A DNA stretch of 64,000 nt from JBKPNZ01 sp046732895 (GCA_046732895.1 JBKPNZ010000014.1:1-64000); one strand, 5' to 3'. Shown: positions 54,100-63,228, numbered from the stretch's first letter. Notes: generated by a model from the letters alone, not told the origin. Numbers and translations are program-made.

Positions 54100-54351
54100 T
54101 CAGCCGTTCGCCCGGTGGGCGCGTCGCCATGAGACCAGCGTCGCCGTGAGCGCTGCGGCGGCGGCGCCCTGCGCCAGGTCCCAGATGAGGAAGAGCCAGC
54201 TCTCGGCCAGTTCTCCGCTCGCCAGGCCCGCCGCCAGCGCTGCCACGACCAGTGCACCTGCGGCAAGGATCCAGTGCACCCGGGCTCCATCGCGGCGCAG
54301 GCCCCCGAGACCGACGGCGATGCCCGTCACGATGGGAATCAGCTCATACAC
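54100..54351 (-). CDS. small membrane protein, 83 residues
   Basis: Three hydrophobic segments: YELIPIVTGIAVGLGGL, HWILAAGALVVAALAAGLAS and WLFLIWDLAQGAAAAALTATLV, ending in a basic RRAHRANG. The start is GTG at 54351 with GGAGG 6 bases upstream. It follows the large Asp-box gene by 17 bp on the same strand and may be co-transcribed with it. No family recognised. Confidence 0.6.
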   Translation of the reverse strand: MYELIPIVTGIAVGLGGLRRDGARVHWILAAGALVVAALAAGLASGELAESWLFLIWDLAQGAAAAALTATLVSWRRAHRANG

Positions 54352-54368
54352 GAAGCACCTCCGTATCG

Positions 54369-57300
54369 CTAGTTTCGCCCGGCCGGGCTGCGACGCAGCA
54401 CGAACGTGTTCCCACCGACGACCGCCGCCTTGTCGCCGACCGCGTGTTGGAGGATGCTCAGGCTGGCATCCCGGGCGCGGTCGGTCGGCCTGATCACAAG
54501 GAAACCCTGGGTCTCGGCCTTCGGCGTCGCCAGGCCCTGGATCGACGCCCCGCCGGCCTTGGTGTCGAGCTGGAGTAGAGCCGGCGAGCGCAGCAGGTCG
54601 CGGTCGAACTCGCGACGGGGCTCGTCCTCGGCTCGCTGCTTGAGCGCCGTCTGGAGCTGCTTGGTCACCGAGCCCGCCTTGAACCCATGCCCTGTGACGC
54701 CGTCCGCCCGGCGCTTCGAGACCAGCAAGCCGACCGACCAGCTCGCGCCCGGCAGCGCGAAGATCACGACGTCCTCCTTCACCGCGGCCGTGAATGCGAG
54801 CTCGACGAGCGTGGGCGCCCCAGCAGGAGCGTCCACCACGTGCAGGTTGCGCAGGCCGACACGCCGTTCCGCGGTGACAAGTGTCGCCACGTCCAGCACA
54901 CGGTTGGCGGTGGGAATCGGATCCGCCGGGCTGTCCATCACCACGAGCAGGCAGGTGTGCTCGGCGGTCGTCAGCGGCGGGGTCCAGTTCCATTTCAGGA
55001 TGGCTTCGCGGGCGGGGGGGATGGGTGGCGCTGTCTTGTAGGAGCCGATCGGCGTCCAGGCCGAGGTCGCCGCCGGGTCGTTCGGGAACGCGGACCAGAA
55101 GTCGGCCGGTAGGGGCGGGAGGCCGCTGCTCGCGTTCGCGTAGAGGATCTTCACCTGCGTGCCGGTCGCGGTCGCCACCCCGCGGTTGTGGGCCTGCACG
55201 TACACGCGGTTGACGGTTCCCCGCTTGACGCTGCGATGCGAGAGCCGGCTCTCGAAGGCGACGAAGTCGACGTCGGCGGCAGGCATCTGGAAGGCGGGCG
55301 GCGAGCCCTCGACGGAGTCGATCTTCACGTCCGCGCACTGCCACCACCACTGCGGCGTACCAAGGACGACACCCTGTCGAGGGTCGTCGTAGGTCGCGTC
55401 CACGGGAGCGGGCGTTGGTGACGTGTGTCCCGCGTCCATGACGTGATCGCGCACATACAGCTCCACATTTGGAGTGGACGTCACGTCGAGCCGGCGCTCG
55501 AACATGCCCCGGCCATGGGTGGCCGCACGCAGGAGTCGCGTCGCCGACTGGAGCCTCAGGTCGAAGATCGCCGTGTTCGGGAGGCCGTTGTTGAACGAGG
55601 CCCAGGTGCTGCCTCCATTTGTCGTGCGGTACACGCCGATGTCGGTGCCGACGTAGATCGTGCTGGGCGCGGCCGGCTCGATCTGCAGCGAGTTGGCAGG
55701 CACGTCCGGAAGGCTGCTCGGCGGCGTGCCCGATGCGTTGGTCCACGTTGCCGACGTTCCGCCCGCCGCGACGGCTCCGCGCCAGGCGTGCCCGGTCCCG
55801 AAGCCCGCCAGGACGACGACGATCGTGTTCGGGTCACCCGGCACCGCGGCGACGTCCCAGATCCACCGGTTTGGAAGGGGGGCCGAGTGGATCGCCGTCG
55901 CGGTCCAGCTGCCACCGCTGGCCGCGAGGCGATAGACCTCGCCCGCCGACGTGGCGGCGTAGATCAGACTGGCGCTCACGTAGTCGAGGGCCGACACCAG
56001 CCCGGAGGCGCCGGGCAGGTTGACGCGGGTCGGCCACCCCCCAGTGCCCTGGGAGTTGTCGAGACAGACGCGATCCGTGCCGAAGGCGACCCGGTTGGCG
56101 TTGGTCGCGCAGGCGTCCATCGGCGGATAGAAGAGGGCGTAGCCGACGAGCCCGCCGGAGACGTCCGAGTAGGTCCCGAAGGCCCCGCCCTGGGTCGAGC
56201 GCTGAGGGCTGGGGCTGTAGTAGGTGTGGATGACGTTGCGGGGATTCGATTGGTCCACCATCGCCACGCCCCCATCACCGTCGGCCGCGTGGTGGAAGAC
56301 GCCGCTGCCGCGGAACTGCTCGGTGCCGTTGTCCTGGGTGCCACCGACGGCGACGGCGTCGGAGGTTGGGTCCTGGTCGATGAACTCGAATTGGGCGATG
56401 CACAGGTCCGTGTTGATCGAGTCGTCCCAGCTCGCTCCGCCGTCGGTTGAGCGATAGACGCCACCGTCGCTGCCCGCATAGATCGTGAGATCGTCGGACG
56501 GGTGGGTGGCCAGCGCATGGTTGTCTGGATGAATCGAGCCGCCGACGTCGGTCGCATGCCAGTTCCCCGACGAGCCTCGCTCCACCTTGTACAGCGATAC
56601 GCCCGAGACGTAGAGGATGTCGGGCGTGCTGACGTCCACGGCTATGTTCAGCGTGTATGCGCCATAGACGTCGATGCCGACTCCGGTCAGCGAGAGCGCC
56701 TGCCACGTCGGTGTCGCGGCCAGCGTGGTGCGATAGATCCCGGAGAGGAAATCGCCGGCGTCTGACACCATGGCGAAGACCCTGGCGGGGTTCGATGGCG
56801 AAATGGCGATGGCGATGCGGCCGCTGCCAGCCGGGATCCCTGTGATCTTCGAAAAGCTCGGGTTCCCCCCTGAGCCGTTCGTGGTGCGGTAGACGCCCCG
56901 CCCCCAGAAAGCCGCGTAGACGGTCGAAGGGTCCGCCGGGTCGATCGCGACGTCGGTGGCTGCGAGCACCGTGGGGGAGATCGCCGGGAGGCCGTTCGAG
57001 AGCTGATTCCAGTTCGCGCCTCCGTCACGGGTACGGAACAGGCCCTGCGTCGTCGCCGCGAAGGCGGTGTCGGGGTCGGTCGGATGCACGGCGATCCCAT
57101 AGAAGGCGGCGCCCGTGAACTGCGTGGCTCCCTGCAGGGTCCAGGTGCCGCCGCCGTCGAGGCTCTTGAGGACGCCGGCGCCCTCGTAGGACTCGTTGAC
57201 GGAGCTCTCCGGGTAGGTGATCCGGTAGTAGTAGATATTGCCCTCGCCCGTGCCCGCGTAGAGCGTGTCGGGCGCGGAGGGAGCAAGGGCGAGCGCGCCC

Positions 57301-57719
57301 ATCGCCAGCGACATCTCGTTGTCGGACTTCGGCGCCCAGGTCGCACCTTCATCAGTGCTCTTCCAAACACCGCCGCGGGCCGCCGCGGCATAGAGAATCG
57401 AGGGGTCATCGGGATTGACGACGATCTCGGTGACACGACCGCTGACGAGCACGCGTACGCCGCCGTAGGTCTGTCCGCGAGGTATCGCAGTCGGGCCGAG
57501 CTGCACCCAATTACTCGCTCCGGCCACCACCGGAGAGGCGACCGGCGAGAGAACCTCTCGGCGAGCTGCGCGGATCGCCGCAGCTCTCAACCTGGCCAGC
57601 GAGCGCTTCTTCCGCGCCCCGCGTGAGCGGGCGCCCACGTGGGCTCCAGCCCGAGCTCGCGGGTCATCCTTCGCGTCTCGGGCCTTGGTCCGGCTCGCGC
57701 TGCTGGCGTCTGGCGGCAT
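54369..57719 (-). CDS. large Asp-box (VPS10/sortilin-like) beta-propeller protein
   Basis: A 1116-residue protein. Many Asp boxes (STDEGATW, SLDGGGTW, TRDGGANW, STDGGASW, TTNGGSTW) mark one or two propellers over residues ~65-730. Residues ~740-1000 look like beta-sandwich domains, ending in an unknown domain. The N-terminal ~65 residues are Arg/Ala-rich and basic, with no signal peptide or membrane segment. That is unusual for a family normally exported. TTG/GTG/ATG choices further in do not give a signal either. Function unknown. Confidence 0.75.
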   Translation of the reverse strand: MPPDASSASRTKARDAKDDPRARAGAHVGARSRGARKKRSLARLRAAAIRAARREVLSPVASPVVAGASNWVQLGPTAIPRGQTYGGVRVLVSGRVTEIVVNPDDPSILYAAAARGGVWKSTDEGATWAPKSDNEMSLAMGALALAPSAPDTLYAGTGEGNIYYYRITYPESSVNESYEGAGVLKSLDGGGTWTLQGATQFTGAAFYGIAVHPTDPDTAFAATTQGLFRTRDGGANWNQLSNGLPAISPTVLAATDVAIDPADPSTVYAAFWGRGVYRTTNGSGGNPSFSKITGIPAGSGRIAIAISPSNPARVFAMVSDAGDFLSGIYRTTLAATPTWQALSLTGVGIDVYGAYTLNIAVDVSTPDILYVSGVSLYKVERGSSGNWHATDVGGSIHPDNHALATHPSDDLTIYAGSDGGVYRSTDGGASWDDSINTDLCIAQFEFIDQDPTSDAVAVGGTQDNGTEQFRGSGVFHHAADGDGGVAMVDQSNPRNVIHTYYSPSPQRSTQGGAFGTYSDVSGGLVGYALFYPPMDACATNANRVAFGTDRVCLDNSQGTGGWPTRVNLPGASGLVSALDYVSASLIYAATSAGEVYRLAASGGSWTATAIHSAPLPNRWIWDVAAVPGDPNTIVVVLAGFGTGHAWRGAVAAGGTSATWTNASGTPPSSLPDVPANSLQIEPAAPSTIYVGTDIGVYRTTNGGSTWASFNNGLPNTAIFDLRLQSATRLLRAATHGRGMFERRLDVTSTPNVELYVRDHVMDAGHTSPTPAPVDATYDDPRQGVVLGTPQWWWQCADVKIDSVEGSPPAFQMPAADVDFVAFESRLSHRSVKRGTVNRVYVQAHNRGVATATGTQVKILYANASSGLPPLPADFWSAFPNDPAATSAWTPIGSYKTAPPIPPAREAILKWNWTPPLTTAEHTCLLVVMDSPADPIPTANRVLDVATLVTAERRVGLRNLHVVDAPAGAPTLVELAFTAAVKEDVVIFALPGASWSVGLLVSKRRADGVTGHGFKAGSVTKQLQTALKQRAEDEPRREFDRDLLRSPALLQLDTKAGGASIQGLATPKAETQGFLVIRPTDRARDASLSILQHAVGDKAAVVGGNTFVLRRSPAGRN

Positions 57720-57890
57720 CGCTGCTCCCTTCCGTGGAGTCGACCCCCCAAGCCTCGCGAAGAGACGAGCTCACCCTCTCACCGTGCCGCCGTTACGTCA
57801 AGTCTGCGCAACGGCCAACCCTCCACAGAATTGTCAAGACTTACCTACAGCCTGGGGGGCGAGGCCGTCGAGTGTGGGATTCACCCGAAC

Positions 57891-58662
57891 ATATCCGGCA
57901 AATCGTCCACTCGATCCGCCGATCAGGTCATTTCCCGCCTGGCGGCTCGACAGCGCGGTGTCGTTGCGCGGTGGCAGCTCCTTGAAGTCGGCGTCACGGC
58001 CCATCAGGTCGACTGGCGCCTCCGCAACCGGCCGCCTTCACGAGCTCCACCGCGGCGTCTACCTCGTCGGCCACAGCGTCCCGCCGCCTCTCGCCGCAGA
58101 GCAGGCGGCCCTGCTGGCCCACCGCAATCAAGCCGTCCTCAGCCACCGCAGCGCCGCGAGCCTCTGGAACCTGCTCCCCTACCCGGCCACGGCGCCGGTG
58201 TGGATCACGATCCCGCCCGAGCGGAATCCGAAGCGGCCCGGAATCGAAACCCGCCGAGCCAGACTCGCCCGTCGCGACATCCGCTGGCACCAAGGCCTGC
58301 CTCTCACGAGCCCTCCCCGCACGATCCTCGACGTGGCATCGCTACTCGCCAAGGACGACCTGGAGTCACTCGTCGCCGACGCCCACTTCCGCCATCTGGC
58401 ATCGGAGCCGGAGTTGCACGACCAACTCGCACGAAACCGCGGTAGGCGTGGCACCGGGCCCGATGCGCGGCTCGTGGTCGAGGTTGATGGCTATGACGCG
58501 CATTCGGGGCGAGCTTCCTTCGAGCGCGATCGCCTGAAGCACGCAACGCTGAACGCAGGCGGCTTGACCGTCATGCCGGTGACCGGGCGTCAGGTCGACC
58601 AGGATCCGGTCGGTGTCGTCGAACGGCTCCTCCGTGGGCTCGAAGATCGACTGGAGACTTGA
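57891..58662 (+). pseudogene. decayed AbiEi/DUF559 gene
   Basis: Same family as the gene at 33-968, but broken. (1) The expected start is ATA (57891-57893) in the position where homologues begin. (2) A single extra C near 58028 shifts frame: RLAARQRGVVARWQLLEVGV is in one frame, GRLHELHRGVYLVGH in the next; removing one base restores alignment with RIDSGHLIPVHPGVYLVGH of the intact copy. (3) About 55 residues holding the VDFW strand are deleted in frame, so RRGTG joins directly to VVEVDGYD. The stop TGA at 58660-58662 lies inside a 37-nt palindrome, as in the intact gene. The weak dyad at 57884-57899 may be a worn 5' unit. Confidence 0.8.
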
Positions 58663-58688
58663 CCGGAATATGTCCGGTCAAGTCTCCA
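58652..58688. repeat. perfect ATG-centred palindrome at the DUF559 pseudogene end
   Basis: A perfect 16-bp stem: TGGAGACTTGACCGGA (58652-58667) pairs with 58673-58688, around the loop ATATG. It overlaps the pseudogene stop codon. The arms are intact although the gene is degraded. No T-tract follows. The next gene starts at 58720. Confidence 0.9.
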
Positions 58689-58719
58689 CTCATGGGGCCG
58701 AAGCGGCAATCATGGGCAG

Positions 58720-59703
58720 ATGCGCGCAATGGTCCTCCACAAGCCCCGTGAGCCACTCGCGCTGCAAGAGCTCCCGGACCCGCAACCCGAAGCCGGCCAA
58801 GTGCTCATCCGCATCCGCGCGTGCGGCGTCTGCCGCACCGACCTTCACATCGTCGATGGCGAGCTCGATCGCCCGAAGCTGCCGCTGGTGCCCGGGCACC
58901 AGATCGTCGGCGAGGTCGTGGGGGTGGGCGATGGCGTCGAGCGGTTCGAGCCGGGGGCGCGCATTGGCGTGCCGTGGCTCGGTTGGACAGACGGCGACTG
59001 CCGCTACTGCCGCTCGGGTCGCGAGAACCTCTGTGAGCACGCGCGCTTCACGGGCTACGACATCGACGGCGGCTACGCCGAGCTCGCGGTCGCCGACGAG
59101 CGGTACTGCCTTCCGATCCCGCCTGGATTCGCCGACTTGCAGGCGGCGCCGCTCCTCTGTGCGGGCCTGATCGGCTATCGGTCGCTGCGGCTGTGCGGAG
59201 AGCCCGAGCGCCTGGGGCTGTATGGCTTCGGGGCCTCCGCCCACATCGTCTGCCAGGTCGCGGCGCACCAGGGGCGAAGGGTCTTCGCCTTCACCCGCCC
59301 CGGTGACTCGGAGACGCAGGCATTCGCCCGCAGTCTCGGTGCCGAATGGGCCGGTGGCACAGATGAGGCTCCAGAGGAGCTGGACGCCGCGATCATCTTC
59401 GCCCCGGTGGGCGATCTCGTGCCCACCGCGCTCCGCGCGCTTGCGCCGGGGGGAAAGTGCGTGTGCGCAGGGATCCACATGAGCGACATCCCGTCGTTCC
59501 CGTACGAGATCCTGTGGGGCGAGCGCGAGCTTCGCTCGGTCGCGAATCTCACCCGCCGCGACGGCGAGGAATTCCTGGCGCTGGCGCCGGAGGTGCCGGT
59601 CCGCACGCAGATCACGACCTACCCGCTTGCCGCCGCCAACGATGCCCTGGGAGACCTGCGGAGCGGGTCGCTCGAGGGCGCGGCAGTCCTCGAGGTGGCG
59701 TAG
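58720..59703 (+). CDS. zinc-dependent alcohol dehydrogenase
   Basis: A 327-residue medium-chain alcohol dehydrogenase. Catalytic zinc ligands are C38 (CGVCRTDLH), H60 (PGHQIVGE) and a later cysteine in LLCAGLIGY; a nucleotide-binding region GLYGFGASAHIV follows. In the structural-zinc loop TDGDCRYCRSGRENLC, C94, C97 and C105 are present, but the position of the first cysteine is D91. It belongs to the AdhA-like group that oxidises primary alcohols or reduces aldehydes. Confidence 0.87.
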   Translation: MRAMVLHKPREPLALQELPDPQPEAGQVLIRIRACGVCRTDLHIVDGELDRPKLPLVPGHQIVGEVVGVGDGVERFEPGARIGVPWLGWTDGDCRYCRSGRENLCEHARFTGYDIDGGYAELAVADERYCLPIPPGFADLQAAPLLCAGLIGYRSLRLCGEPERLGLYGFGASAHIVCQVAAHQGRRVFAFTRPGDSETQAFARSLGAEWAGGTDEAPEELDAAIIFAPVGDLVPTALRALAPGGKCVCAGIHMSDIPSFPYEILWGERELRSVANLTRRDGEEFLALAPEVPVRTQITTYPLAAANDALGDLRSGSLEGAAVLEVA

Positions 59704-59705
59704 GC

Positions 59706-60134
59706 CTAGCCGGCGAGCTCTGGCGGCAGCGCCTTCGGCCCGTCCGGGTACATGCGGGCGAGCTGCTCTTCGCTCATCTCGAGCGTGCTCGACACCTCTT
59801 CCCTCGGTGCGCTGACGACGAGCCACAGCGCGTCCTCATTCCCATCGTTGAAGACCTGGCGTACCGACTCGGGCTCGACGAGGACAGCCGACAGCGGCGT
59901 GAGCGTCAGGACGTCCTCGTCAACACGCATCCGCCCGCTGCCCTCGAGCACCACGTAGAGCTCGTGCCCACGGTCGTGCAGGTGCTTCGTCGAAGCCTCC
60001 CCCGGTGAGAGTCGCCAGAGGCGGGCCCCGAGCGTCGTCGCCTCGAGCTGTTTCGCGAGGTCGGTGTTGAGGACACCCATCTGGTTCGACGGGCGCCAGT
60101 AGGCATCCTCGGCGGTGAGCACTCGGTAAGACAC
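59706..60134 (-). CDS. cupin-domain protein
   Basis: A 142-residue single cupin. Motif 1 is HLHDRGHELYVVLEGSGRMRVD and motif 2 follows as PLSAVLVEPESVRQVFNDGNED, with metal-ligand histidines and a glutamate. A C-terminal helix EEQLARMYPDGPKALPPELAG follows. It lies between the convergent dehydrogenase stop and cofE. Ligand unknown. Confidence 0.8.
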   Translation of the reverse strand: MSYRVLTAEDAYWRPSNQMGVLNTDLAKQLEATTLGARLWRLSPGEASTKHLHDRGHELYVVLEGSGRMRVDEDVLTLTPLSAVLVEPESVRQVFNDGNEDALWLVVSAPREEVSSTLEMSEEQLARMYPDGPKALPPELAG

Positions 60135-60158
60135 AGCGAGAACTCTAAGGCGGAAGAC

Positions 60159-60914
60159 TCAGCGAAAGAGGTCGTCCGCCTCGGCGCGCCGCAGCGCCGC
60201 CGCACCCGGGCCGTCGTCGTCGATGACGTAGCGCTCGAGGCCGCGAATCACCGCCGCCGGCGTACCCGAGGCCTTGTCGCGCACCAGGTCGGCCGCGGCG
60301 GCCGCCTCGTCGGCGACCGCCGGCGCCGTGGCTTTGAGCTCCATCCCCTCGCGGTCCCGCCGCCCACGCCAATCGTCGATCGGCGCCAGGCCGGCGCAAC
60401 CGATCGCGACATCCACCTGGCCCAACCGCCAGGGCCGCCCGAAGCTGTCCGCGACGACCACGGCCGGCCGGGCTCCGCACGCGGTCATGATCTCTTCGCG
60501 TATTCGCCGCGCGGAGGCGTCGCCGTCTGCGGGGAGCAACGCGACGACCTCGTCACCCGGGACATTCGACGCATCGATCCCTGCGTTCGCGCACACCCAG
60601 CCACCGAGCGTTTCGACGATCAGCACGCCGCGCTCGGCGCGGACCACCCGCCGGCTCTGATCCAGGATGAGCTGGACCAGGCGCGGATCCCGCTCGAGCT
60701 GCGCCGCGAGTTCCCGCGCCGACCCGCCCGGCTCGATGTCCTGAAGCCGCGCCGTTCGGCCCTCGGCCTTCGAGACGATCTTCTGGGAGACGACCACGAC
60801 ATCGGTCCCGGAGAGCGCCGGCGCGGCCGCGGCGAGAGGCCCACCCAGCTCGTCGCCGGCGGCGACCTCGGGCATCCCTCCCAGACTGAGGATCTCGATC
60901 CTGGCGGCGATCAG
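60159..60914 (-). CDS. cofE: coenzyme F420-0:L-glutamate ligase
   Basis: About 251 residues of the CofE family, adding glutamate to F420-0 with GTP. DVVVVSQKIVSKAEGR, ILDQSRRVVRAERGVLIVETLGGWVCANAGIDASNV and VADSFGRPWRLGQVDVAIGCAG are diagnostic. It lacks the C-terminal nitroreductase-like domain of mycobacterial FbiB. The conserved first strand (RIEILSLGGMPEVAAGD) lies upstream of the first ATG (60875). The only reading that includes it starts at CTG 60914, overlapping the cofC TGA as CTGA, because no ATG, GTG or TTG precedes it. Confidence 0.9.
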   Translation of the reverse strand: MIAARIEILSLGGMPEVAAGDELGGPLAAAAPALSGTDVVVVSQKIVSKAEGRTARLQDIEPGGSARELAAQLERDPRLVQLILDQSRRVVRAERGVLIVETLGGWVCANAGIDASNVPGDEVVALLPADGDASARRIREEIMTACGARPAVVVADSFGRPWRLGQVDVAIGCAGLAPIDDWRGRRDREGMELKATAPAVADEAAAAADLVRDKASGTPAAVIRGLERYVIDDDGPGAAALRRAEADDLFR

Positions 60915-61585
60915 CTGCCCTTCCGTATGCGCTCGAGCTCGGCAGCGGTCGCGGGCGCGCGGTCGGGGGCGCTCGCAAGCAGCGTCTCGAGTGCAGCCAG
61001 GTCGTCGGGTGTGTCGAGGTCGAGTGCCAGGGAATCGACCTGCTCAATGGACACGGCGAGGCCGCGCCGCTCGGCCCGCTCGACGTGACGCGCGCGGCTG
61101 CCCGGGCCGAAGGCGGGGCCGATCGCGTCGGCAGGCGCCAGCATCAGCGCGTTGGTGCCAGTGCCGTGGCGATCCGGAACGACCGCCACGGCGCCTTCCT
61201 GCATCCGTTCGAGCACGGCGTCCAGCTCGCGGGCATCGAGCAGGGGGCAGTCGCCGGGAAGGAGAGCTGCGCACCTCACTCCGAGCGCGATCGCCCTGAT
61301 GATGCCCAGCGTGGCGGCCTCGGAATGACCATGGTCCGTCAGCTCCTGGAGCACCTCCAGCGGGGTTCGCATTCGCTTGGCGGCCTCCAGGGCAAGACGC
61401 TCAGCGCGTCCCTCGCCGGTCACGATGATCACCCGCTCGATCGCGTTCGTTCCCTCGACCGCGTTGAGAACGTCGCTGAGCATCGCCTTCACTAGCGCTG
61501 CCCGCTGGGGGCGGTCGACCGCCTCCAGCAGTCGCTGCTTCGCGGCACCGAAGCGCTTCACGGGGATGATCGCGGTGGCGTTCAC
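60911..61585 (-). CDS. cofC: 2-phospho-L-lactate / PEP guanylyltransferase
   Basis: A 224-residue nucleotidyltransferase: TAIIPVKRFGAAKQRL at the N-terminus, LLPGDCPLLDARELD in the middle and VPDRHGTGTNALML as the conserved loop. It makes the activated GDP-(enol)lactate for CofD. GTG 61585 overlaps the cofD stop (GTGA). Confidence 0.92.
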   Translation of the reverse strand: MNATAIIPVKRFGAAKQRLLEAVDRPQRAALVKAMLSDVLNAVEGTNAIERVIIVTGEGRAERLALEAAKRMRTPLEVLQELTDHGHSEAATLGIIRAIALGVRCAALLPGDCPLLDARELDAVLERMQEGAVAVVPDRHGTGTNALMLAPADAIGPAFGPGSRARHVERAERRGLAVSIEQVDSLALDLDTPDDLAALETLLASAPDRAPATAAELERIRKGS

Positions 61586-62508
61586 GCGGGGCTCAGAGTC
61601 GTGGCGAAGCGCACCACTTCCTCGGCGAGGGCGCGACGGCCCTCGGCGCCCTCCATCAAGGTGGGGCAAGTGTGGACGGCGATGTCCGTGGGGGGCGGGT
61701 CCGGATCACCGGCGTCCGTCACCAGGCCGTCGATGACTCCGGCGTAGAGGGAGGCGACCCCGGCAGCGCTCACCGGCCGCCCGATCGCCGCCATGAACGC
61801 CTCGGTCGGGCCCTTAACGGCTCGGCCCGCCACGAACGGGCTGACGGCGACCACGGGCGCTCCGGCTCGGGAGATCGCCTCACGCATGCCCGGGACGGAG
61901 AGGATCGGCCCGATCGAGATCACGGGGTTCGAGGGACCGACCACGATGACCTCCGCGCCGGCGAGCGCCTCCCGGACCTCCGGCGTCGGCCGTGCCCGTT
62001 CGAGCCCTTGGACCTCGACCTCCTCGATCGGAGCCGCGCCGCCGTCGAGGATCAGGAACTCCTGCAGGCCCCGCCAGCCCGACGGGGTCCGGATCCGGGT
62101 CGTGACGCGCTCCTCGCACATCGGCAACACGTGCGCGTCGGCGCCCAGGGCGCGCGCGATCTGTGCCTGGGCGGCGGTGAGCGTGCCGCCTTCGGCGATG
62201 AAGTGGGTGCGGTAGAGGCAGGTGGCCAGGTCACGGTCGGAGAGCTGGAACCAGCCGGGGGCGCCCAGCTGCTCCAGGCGCTCGGACACCGTGAAGGTGT
62301 CCCCGCGGATGCCCCATCCGCGTTCCTCGTCGATCTGATCCGCGAGCCAGTACGTGATCAGATCCGGGTCCGGGGAGACGTGCAGGCCGTGAGCCATCAC
62401 GTCGTCGCCGGTGTTGGCGATCACCGCGAGGTCGGAGCCGGCGAGCGCCTGGACCCCCGCCGCGAGCTTCGCGCCACCGGTCCCGCCCGCGAGCAGCGCG
62501 ACCTTCAT
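61582..62508 (-). CDS. cofD: 2-phospho-L-lactate transferase
   Basis: A 308-residue CofD/FbiA protein transferring the phospho(enol)lactyl group to F0. Nucleotide-binding LLAGGTGGAKLAAGVQAL opens it; ANTGDDVMAHGLHVSPDPDLITYWLAD and GPSNPVISIGPILSVPGMREAI follow. It lies 19 bp downstream of npdG and overlaps cofC by 4 bases. Confidence 0.95.
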   Translation of the reverse strand: MKVALLAGGTGGAKLAAGVQALAGSDLAVIANTGDDVMAHGLHVSPDPDLITYWLADQIDEERGWGIRGDTFTVSERLEQLGAPGWFQLSDRDLATCLYRTHFIAEGGTLTAAQAQIARALGADAHVLPMCEERVTTRIRTPSGWRGLQEFLILDGGAAPIEEVEVQGLERARPTPEVREALAGAEVIVVGPSNPVISIGPILSVPGMREAISRAGAPVVAVSPFVAGRAVKGPTEAFMAAIGRPVSAAGVASLYAGVIDGLVTDAGDPDPPPTDIAVHTCPTLMEGAEGRRALAEEVVRFATTLSPA

Positions 62509-62527
62509 CCGCGGTGCCCGCTCCGCT

Positions 62528-63214
62528 TCAGGACCAGTGGTCGTCCTCCGGGAGGTTGGTGACCCGCAGACCGGCGTGGGTCTTGTAGCGGGTGTTGATC
62601 GAGATCAGAAGCGGCGTCAGCTGCTCGGCGATGCGGGCCATCTCCAGCGGGCCTGCGTTCACGGCACGCAGACCGGGAATGGCCTCGATCAGCACTGCCA
62701 CTCGGGCCTTGTCCGCCTTGCGGTCGCCACACACGAGGACGTCCTCGTCGAGGTCGGCGGCGGGGTCGTTCAGGGTGGGGGCGCTGACGGTGTGAAGGGC
62801 GGCGATCACCGTGACGCCGTCGGGCGTCATCTCCTGCGCCTGCTGGGCAGCCGAGCCCTGCCAGACGCCGAGGGAGCGTGTGGCCTTGCCGCTCACCGCT
62901 GCCGCCAGCGGCACGGTGCAGTCGACCAGGATCTGCCCCGGTTCCAGGGCCTCCTGCAGATTCGTCAGGTTCTCCGACTGCGCTCGGAACGGCACCGTCA
63001 GGAAGACGATCGGGCCTCGGCGCGCGGCCTCCGCGTTCTCGAGGCCCTCGACCTCGCCCTCGGGGGCCAGGTCCCGAACCCGCCGGGCGGCCTCGGCGGC
63101 ACGATCGGTGCTGCGCGAGCCGATCACCACCGGCTGGCCCACCTGCGCCCACCGCATCGCCAGCCCCCAGCCGAGGGCGCCGGTGCCGCCGATGATCGGG
63201 ATGGGCTCGCTCAC
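62528..63214 (-). CDS. npdG: NADPH-dependent F420 reductase
   Basis: A 228-residue NpdG/Fno-type enzyme moving hydride between NADPH and F420. IIGGTGALGWGLAMRWAQVG is the nucleotide fingerprint, GSRS the NADPH phosphate site, and LTVPFRAQ and DCTVPLAA follow. It is the first gene of npdG-cofD-cofC-cofE and is divergent from the final SDR (14 bp between starts). Confidence 0.93.
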   Translation of the reverse strand: MSEPIPIIGGTGALGWGLAMRWAQVGQPVVIGSRSTDRAAEAARRVRDLAPEGEVEGLENAEAARRGPIVFLTVPFRAQSENLTNLQEALEPGQILVDCTVPLAAAVSGKATRSLGVWQGSAAQQAQEMTPDGVTVIAALHTVSAPTLNDPAADLDEDVLVCGDRKADKARVAVLIEAIPGLRAVNAGPLEMARIAEQLTPLLISINTRYKTHAGLRVTNLPEDDHWS

Positions 63215-63228
63215 AGGCGCCTGAGCAT

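Noticed and set aside
54100..55746. A 548-codon minus-strand frame overlapping the Asp-box gene
   Set aside because: Only its last 83 codons look like protein (membrane segments with a good ribosome site); the rest is a shadow.
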